From Glandiceps talaboti (taxonomy: Eukaryota > Hemichordata > Enteropneusta > Spengelidae), in NCBI RefSeq assembly GCF_964340395.1, contig NC_135568.1, positions 354,001 through 365,000 of the forward strand: a DNA stretch of 11,000 nt, read 5' to 3'. Position 1 is the stretch's first letter. Every line of letters begins with the position of its first letter. This document shows, piece after piece, positions 7,863 to 11,000 of this stretch. Both the position numbers and the translations under genes were made by a program. The notes under the pieces were generated by a model. That model was given only the letters and a program-made list of their open reading frames with translations. It did no database searches and had not been told where the DNA came from.

Positions 7863-8255
7863 TGTACTTACTGAAAGCTCCCTAATGTATGATTCACAGA
7901 TTCAGAGCTATTTACAATGCTCTACATCACCTCAGATTACCACTTATATCACTTAACAGTATCTAAATAACAAACAAACACACTTTAAGTTCCAACTTTT
8001 GTGTCAACATTTTTAAAGTTGTCTGCAAGAGTAGTAAAATACATATGAGTCAGATATTGATTTTTTCAGATGATAGCTCAAGGCAAATACAATTCCCATT
8101 TTAAGGGGGAAATGTATTTAGGGTCAAATTCAATGTCAACCTTTATTTAAATGATTGTTTCTCAACAGTGAATAAGAATTACACCACCAATATAAACCAT
8201 ATATTCTTTTGCAGGTCTTGCTCTCTTCTATATGATTGCCATTGTATTTGATTTT
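7863..8255 (+). other. Intron 9, plain part
   Basis: AT-rich intron with no exon, RNA gene or repeat that I can recognise. TTTTTTCAG near 8061-8070 and TTTTGCAG near 8206-8215 resemble acceptors, but the sequence after them does not join the receptor frame. Confidence 0.6.
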
Positions 8256-8440
8256 GTCAGTCAGTCAGTTAGTTAGTCGGTTAGTCAGTTGATGTGAGTG
8301 AGTGAGTGAGTGAGTGAGTGAGTGAGTGAGTGCACGGTTGGCAGGCGGGTGGGCGGATGGGTGGGTGAGGGAGGTTAATAGAGGGGAGGGGTGAGCAAGT
8401 GAGCAAGTGAGGGAGCTAGGAGGGAGTGAGTGACCATGAG
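8256..8440 (+). repeat. (GTCA)/(GTTA) then (GTGA)n, followed by a G-rich stretch
   Basis: GTCA/GTTA-type tetramers (8256-8290) pass into about nine GTGA units (8295-8332). A GGG-rich tract follows at 8347-8392, and then degenerate GTGAG and GAGGGAG units. The mix of related tetramers suggests one microsatellite that grew and decayed. It lies 75-260 bases upstream of the exon 10 acceptor. Confidence 0.85.
8347..8371 (+). other. Potential G-quadruplex on the sense strand
   Basis: Five GGG tracts at 8347, 8351, 8359, 8363 and 8369 with loops of 1, 5, 1 and 3 bases satisfy the G3+N1-7 rule. GGGGAGGGG at 8383-8392 could add further tracts. Because it is on the sense strand, the pre-mRNA could fold it too. 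Folding is an inference. Confidence 0.65.
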
Positions 8441-8514
8441 TGTGGTGTTTAAGTGATGGATTTATTGATTGCTAAATTCTGACATTAGCTGTCCTTTCTA
8501 TATTATATATTCAG

Positions 8515-8614
8515 AACTATTGTTGACCAATATCAATTGACACAACACACAACTATCTCGTTTCTGTTAATGCCAGTTACAGTAGTAGTTGCAATATCTT
8601 CAACAGACAGTGTG
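8515..8614 (+). CDS. Exon 10: first intracellular loop and TM2
   Basis: 100 bases (residues 343-375 plus the split Arg342), phase 2 in and 0 out, acceptor TATATTCAG (8506-8514), donor GTAAGT (8615-8620). It reads T-I-V-D-Q-Y-Q-L-T-Q-H-T-T, then the hydrophobic I-S-F-L-L-M-P-V-T-V-V-V-A-I, and ends S-S-T-D-S-V. A short polar loop followed by a helix of about 18 residues fits ICL1-TM2. The usual class B2 'I-H-x-N-L' at the TM2 start is not present; H353-T-T-I-S-F stands in its place. The helix is therefore divergent, and placement relies on position and frame. Confidence 0.8.
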
Positions 8615-8700
8615 GTAAGTACAAGTATATCAAACAACAAAGGTAAGTCCTTGAAGTACTATGAACATCAGTTGAGAAGGTCAAAAAACAAACTAATTTT

Positions 8701-8945
8701 GTCATGTAACTGTCAAACTACATTCACCTGTATACGTACTGTTATGTTAAATTAGTCATGTCATGCTACCGTCAAACTACATTCCCCTGTAGGCACTGTT
8801 ATGTTAAATTAGTCATGTCATGTAACTGTCAAACTACATTCACCTGTATAGGTACTGTTATGTTAAATTAGTCATGTCATGTAACCGTCAAACTACCCTC
8901 ATTCACCTGAGGTAACTGTCATATTAAATTCTTCATCATGCAACT
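8701..8945 (+). repeat. 57-59-bp tandem array, about 4 copies
   Basis: The marker GTCAAACTAC occurs at 8712, 8771, 8828 and 8887 (spacings 59, 57, 59). It is followed in each copy by a CATTC(A/C)CCTG-like stretch, then TGTTATGTTAAATTAGTCATG in the first three copies. The last copy is more diverged and fades near 8945. Confidence 0.92.
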
Positions 8946-9107
8946 GCTAGCTTTTATGTATTCTAATAAAGATATTGTGACAATATATATATTACAGACT
9001 CAATGAACTGTAGAAAACACAAAAGGTGAAACTCTGTAACATAGTCACACTTCAATTAGTCAGGTCAATTATTAGAACAACCTCAAGCTCTGGTAATTAA
9101 CAGCTGG

Positions 9108-9122
9108 CCGCTAGATGGCGAT
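9108..9122 (+). promoter_or_regulatory. CTCF-like binding motif
   Basis: CCGCTAGATGGCGAT matches the bilaterian CTCF core CCRSYAGRKGGCRSY at 14 of 15 positions, the exception being A at the next-to-last base. CTCF organises chromatin loops in animals that have it. It is a motif match only. The block around it is more GC-rich than the rest of the intron, so it might instead belong to an old repeat. Confidence 0.45.
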
Positions 9123-9541
9123 GTGAACGCAGCCACGAGTGGATTTTACTTGTACACTATCCTACCTGGTCAGGAGGGCTATTCCGATCCTTTACTAATA
9201 TACAGAATGAGAGTACCTTAAATTGGTACTTATGTAAGTTAGAATACTGAATTATGGAGAATGTGAATTCTCTACAACATATGCCACCACATGGAGATGA
9301 GTTGTGAATATATACCGATCAGTTCAAGTAGTATATAATAGCAAAAATTTGTTGATATAAAAGTTTTTTGATATTTTTTGGAGTGAATATCAGATAGCTT
9401 TAGAACTACAATAGTGTATTGTCACTATCACATCCAAGATGACAACTTCTAAATATCCAGGGTTGATAATGAGATAATTGGATAGTCATGTAATGTTATC
9501 CTAAAGTATAACAATCGATTTGCAAGCAGCAATTGAAAGTT

Positions 9542-9555
9542 ATTGCCATAGTAAC
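9542..9555 (+). promoter_or_regulatory. RFX X-box-like motif
   Basis: ATTGCCATAGTAAC fits RYYNYY-N2-RRNRAC, an imperfect palindrome close to GTTGCCATGGYAAC. RFX factors act in ciliated and sensory cells. The consensus is loose and the site is intronic, so chance is a real alternative. Confidence 0.25.
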
Positions 9556-9764
9556 GAAGTAAGTCTTCCTCCTGGTTCTAATTTTGAAATAATCATCAAA
9601 AAAATTTTGGCATTCACCATTTTGCTTTCAATTATAATAACAAATTTTTTATTCCCAAATAAAGTTATAAATGCAGTTACTAATTTGGGGCCAATTTAGT
9701 TTCTAAAACGGATTAATGTTTAGGTTATTTTGACCTCTCTTTCCAAAATTTGCATTATGACCCA

Positions 9765-10045
9765 GGTTTCCTTCTTTATTATACTGAATTCTTCTTTAAG
9801 TATATAAACAATTATCTCCCAAGAAGTCTAGTGAGGGCCATTCCTCATGGGTTCAGTGTTAATGCAGGAGGAAACCAGAGTGCCAAGGGAAAACCTGCAA
9901 TGTTCGCTAGAGTCAAACTGAATGACACTCTAATTCTTACTTACCAGCGTGGTAAATTTTAGTCAAACCCTGGCTGGGTTCAAACCTGGCCGCATTGTTA
10001 AGAAAGGGAAGTGGTTTAACCACTTGGCCACTGACAACCCCATAA
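9765..10045 (-). mobile_element. Candidate tRNA-derived SINE
   Basis: Read on the minus strand, TGGCCAAGTGG (10030-10020) matches the Pol III A box TRGCNNAGYGG, and GGTTTGAACCC (9986-9976) matches the B box GGTTCGANNCC with one change. They are 33 bases apart, as in tRNA genes. The preceding bases (GGGGTTGTCAG) and the A box resemble a Ser/Leu tRNA head. The element continues into a more conserved-looking body containing CACTCTGGTTTCCTCCTG and CCCATGAGGAATGGCCCTC, and then an AT-rich tail. It is not a working tRNA: the anticodon arm is not formed. The ends are approximate and no target-site duplication was found. From memory the body recalls the shared central domains of some metazoan SINE families; this is unverified. 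Confidence 0.55.
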
Positions 10046-10257
10046 TTTTATTTGAGAATAGATTGCAGTTTTCTTTAAGAAAGTAACAACGAAATTTTAG
10101 AAGGTACACATCTATGTATGTACTTAATTTCATACATTGATAATGATCAAAGAAATTATCAATAGTCTCAAGCTTTTAATATCAACATGGATGTATTAAG
10201 AAATCTCCCCAAATACATCAGTGATATATTACGGTTCACATTTTGTATTTCTTGCAG

Positions 10258-10370
10258 ATTACTAGAGAGATTTGTGCTATAGTTCTAACTTACTCACTAC
10301 TAAGTAACAGTGCATGGTTATTGAATCTTGGGATAGAATCCTATCTAAGATTGACTTGTTATATCCACAG
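10258..10370 (+). CDS. Exon 11: TM3
   Basis: 113 bases (residues 376-412 plus two bases), phase 0 in and 2 out, acceptor TATTTCTTGCAG (10246-10257), donor GTCAGG (10371-10376). It reads I-T-R-E-I-C-A-I-V-L-T-Y-S-L-L, then S-A-W-L-L-N-L-G-I-E-S-Y-L-R-L. C381 fits the TM3 cysteine that pairs with the second extracellular loop. A Trp 14 residues later followed by an acidic residue (E402) recalls the adhesion-family 'W-M-x-x-E' pattern. The end T-C-Y-I-H-R enters the second intracellular loop. A second in-frame donor lies 15 bases on, at 10386 (AAAG|GTAGTG), which would add five residues. The next exon is beyond the window. Confidence 0.84.
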
Positions 10371-11000
10371 GTCAGGACAACAAAGGTAGTGTAGTTAATT
10401 CGTAAATACAAACTTTGTTAAACACTTTTGTTTTGTGACATCATGCTATACCTTTCACTGTCACCATGCTATACCTCTCACTGTCACCATGCTATACCTC
10501 TCACTGTCACAATGCTATACCTCTCACTGTCACCATGCTATACCTCTCACTGTCACCATGCTATACCTCTCACTATCACCATGCTATACCTCTCACTGTC
10601 ACCATGCTATACCTCTCATTGTCACCATGCTATACCTCTCACTGTCACCATGCTATACCTCTCACTGTCACAATGCTATACCTCTCACTGTCACCATGCT
10701 ATACCTCTCACTGTCACCATGCTATACCTCTCACTGTCACCATGTTATATCTCTCACTGTCACCATGCTATATCTCTCACTGTCACCATGCTATACCTCT
10801 CACTGTCACAATGCTATACCTCTCACTGTCACCATGCTATATCTCTCACTGTCACCATGCTATATCTCTCACTGTCACTATGCTGTACCTCTCACTGTCA
10901 ACATGCTATATCTCTCACTGTCACCATGCTATACCTCTCACTGTCACCATGCTATACCTCTCACTGTCACCATGCTATACCTCTCACTGTCACAATGCTA
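10371..11000 (+). other. Intron 11 (5' part)
   Basis: Starts at the exon 11 donor. After about 70 bases of plain AT-rich sequence it becomes the 23-bp array to the window end. Confidence 0.8.
10442..11000 (+). repeat. 23-bp minisatellite, 24 units plus a partial, continuing past the window
   Basis: The marker ATGCTATACC (or ATGCTATATC) starts at 10443 and recurs every 23 bases without any length change to 10995. Each unit continues CTCTCACTGTCACC. Variants are single substitutions: CACAATG (starts near 10512, 10673, 10811 and 10995), TATATC, GTTATATC, GCTGTACC, ACTATCACC, CATTGTCACC. The + strand contains no TAA, TAG or TGA in any frame across the whole array. This follows from the unit's bases and is not by itself evidence of coding. 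Confidence 0.96.

Larger units (their letters stand above)
8615..10257 (+). other. Intron 10, 1.6 kb, with repeats and candidate regulatory motifs
   Basis: Intron between the TM2 and TM3 exons, phase 0. In order it holds a 57-59-bp array (8701-8945), a CTCF-like motif (9108-9122), an RFX-like motif (9542-9555) and a SINE-like element (about 9765-10045). The stretches 8946-9107, 9123-9541, 9556-9764 and 10046-10257 show nothing else that I can name. A tract ATATATATTACAG ending at 8997 looks like an acceptor, but phase 0 reading after it meets TGA at once. Confidence 0.8.
396..10370 (+). other. Gene span: adhesion-type GPCR (GAIN-GPS-7TM), partial at both ends
   Basis: Eleven exons with proper splice borders join into one frame of 412 codons without a stop. 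Adhesion GPCRs are plasma-membrane receptors whose extracellular GAIN domain normally cuts itself at the GPS and holds a tethered agonist next to TM1. Seen here: a GAIN-like region (joined residues about 1-258), a GPS with W271 and cysteines 259, 276, 290 and 292, then three hydrophobic segments (about 318-339, 354-371, 379-399), the third carrying the TM3 cysteine C381. Five N-glycosylation sequons (N3, N15, N25, N121, N286) all fall on the predicted outside. Intron phases in order are 0,0,1,1,2,0,2,0,2,0,2. The start, N-terminal domains and TM4-TM7 are outside the window. The subfamily is not recognisable. A PKD1-like GPS protein is less likely because TM2 and TM3 follow TM1 closely with no PLAT domain between. 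Confidence 0.85.

Noticed and set aside
8985-9020. Possible extra exon after ATATATTACAG
   Set aside because: In the required phase the third codon is TGA, and exons 10 and 11 already join in phase 0 with a sensible TM2-TM3 link.
9211-9231. Short inverted repeat AGTACC...GGTACT
   Set aside because: Six-base arms with an AT loop are expected by chance; no terminal repeats or target duplications to suggest a transposon.
9750-9962. 70-codon + strand open frame
   Set aside because: It lies over the minus-strand SINE-like element and shows no protein family pattern.
9976-10030. Functional tRNA gene
   Set aside because: A and B boxes are present, but the anticodon arm and acceptor stem do not form; better explained as a SINE head.

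Overview
This is an AT-rich, intron-dense animal nuclear sequence. It has short coding exons with canonical GT/AG borders, long introns, many microsatellites, four tandem arrays and a candidate tRNA-derived SINE. A marine invertebrate is a reasonable guess, but the sequence does not fix the species or phylum. There is no sign of bacterial, viral or plasmid sequence.

I see one protein-coding gene. It lies on the + strand, is incomplete at both ends, and is split into 11 recognisable exons between 396 and 10370. All exon phases join without a stop, giving 412 full codons. The product reads as an adhesion-type G-protein-coupled receptor. Exons 1-6 (396-5563) encode most of a GAIN domain, exons 7-8 (6048-6860) the GPS region just before the membrane, exon 9 (7741-7838) TM1, exon 10 (8515-8614) the first intracellular loop and TM2, and exon 11 (10258-10370) TM3 with its conserved cysteine. 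The signal peptide, N-terminal adhesion domains and early GAIN lie upstream. TM4-TM7 and the tail lie downstream.

The GPS keeps its tryptophan and four cysteines, but its cleavage triad reads Q-P-T instead of H-L-S/T. Autoproteolysis is therefore probably lost. A basic R-Q-K-R motif inside the GAIN domain is a possible alternative processing site. One intron (5124-5412) appears to be of the GC-AG type.

The introns are unusually repeat-loaded. By my count tandem repeats make up roughly 40% of the window. The largest is a 26-bp minisatellite with 115 units (975-3970) in the intron between exons 2 and 3. The others are an 85/89-bp array (6970-7540), a 57-59-bp array (8701-8945) and a 23-bp array (10442-11000) that runs off the window. 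Microsatellites are (ATT)n, (CA)n, (GAAA)n, poly-C and (GTGA)n, the last followed by a G-quadruplex-capable stretch. The intron 8615-10257 also holds a strong CTCF-like motif (9108-9122), an RFX X-box-like motif (9542-9555) and the minus-strand SINE-like element (about 9765-10045). No second gene is supported on either strand.
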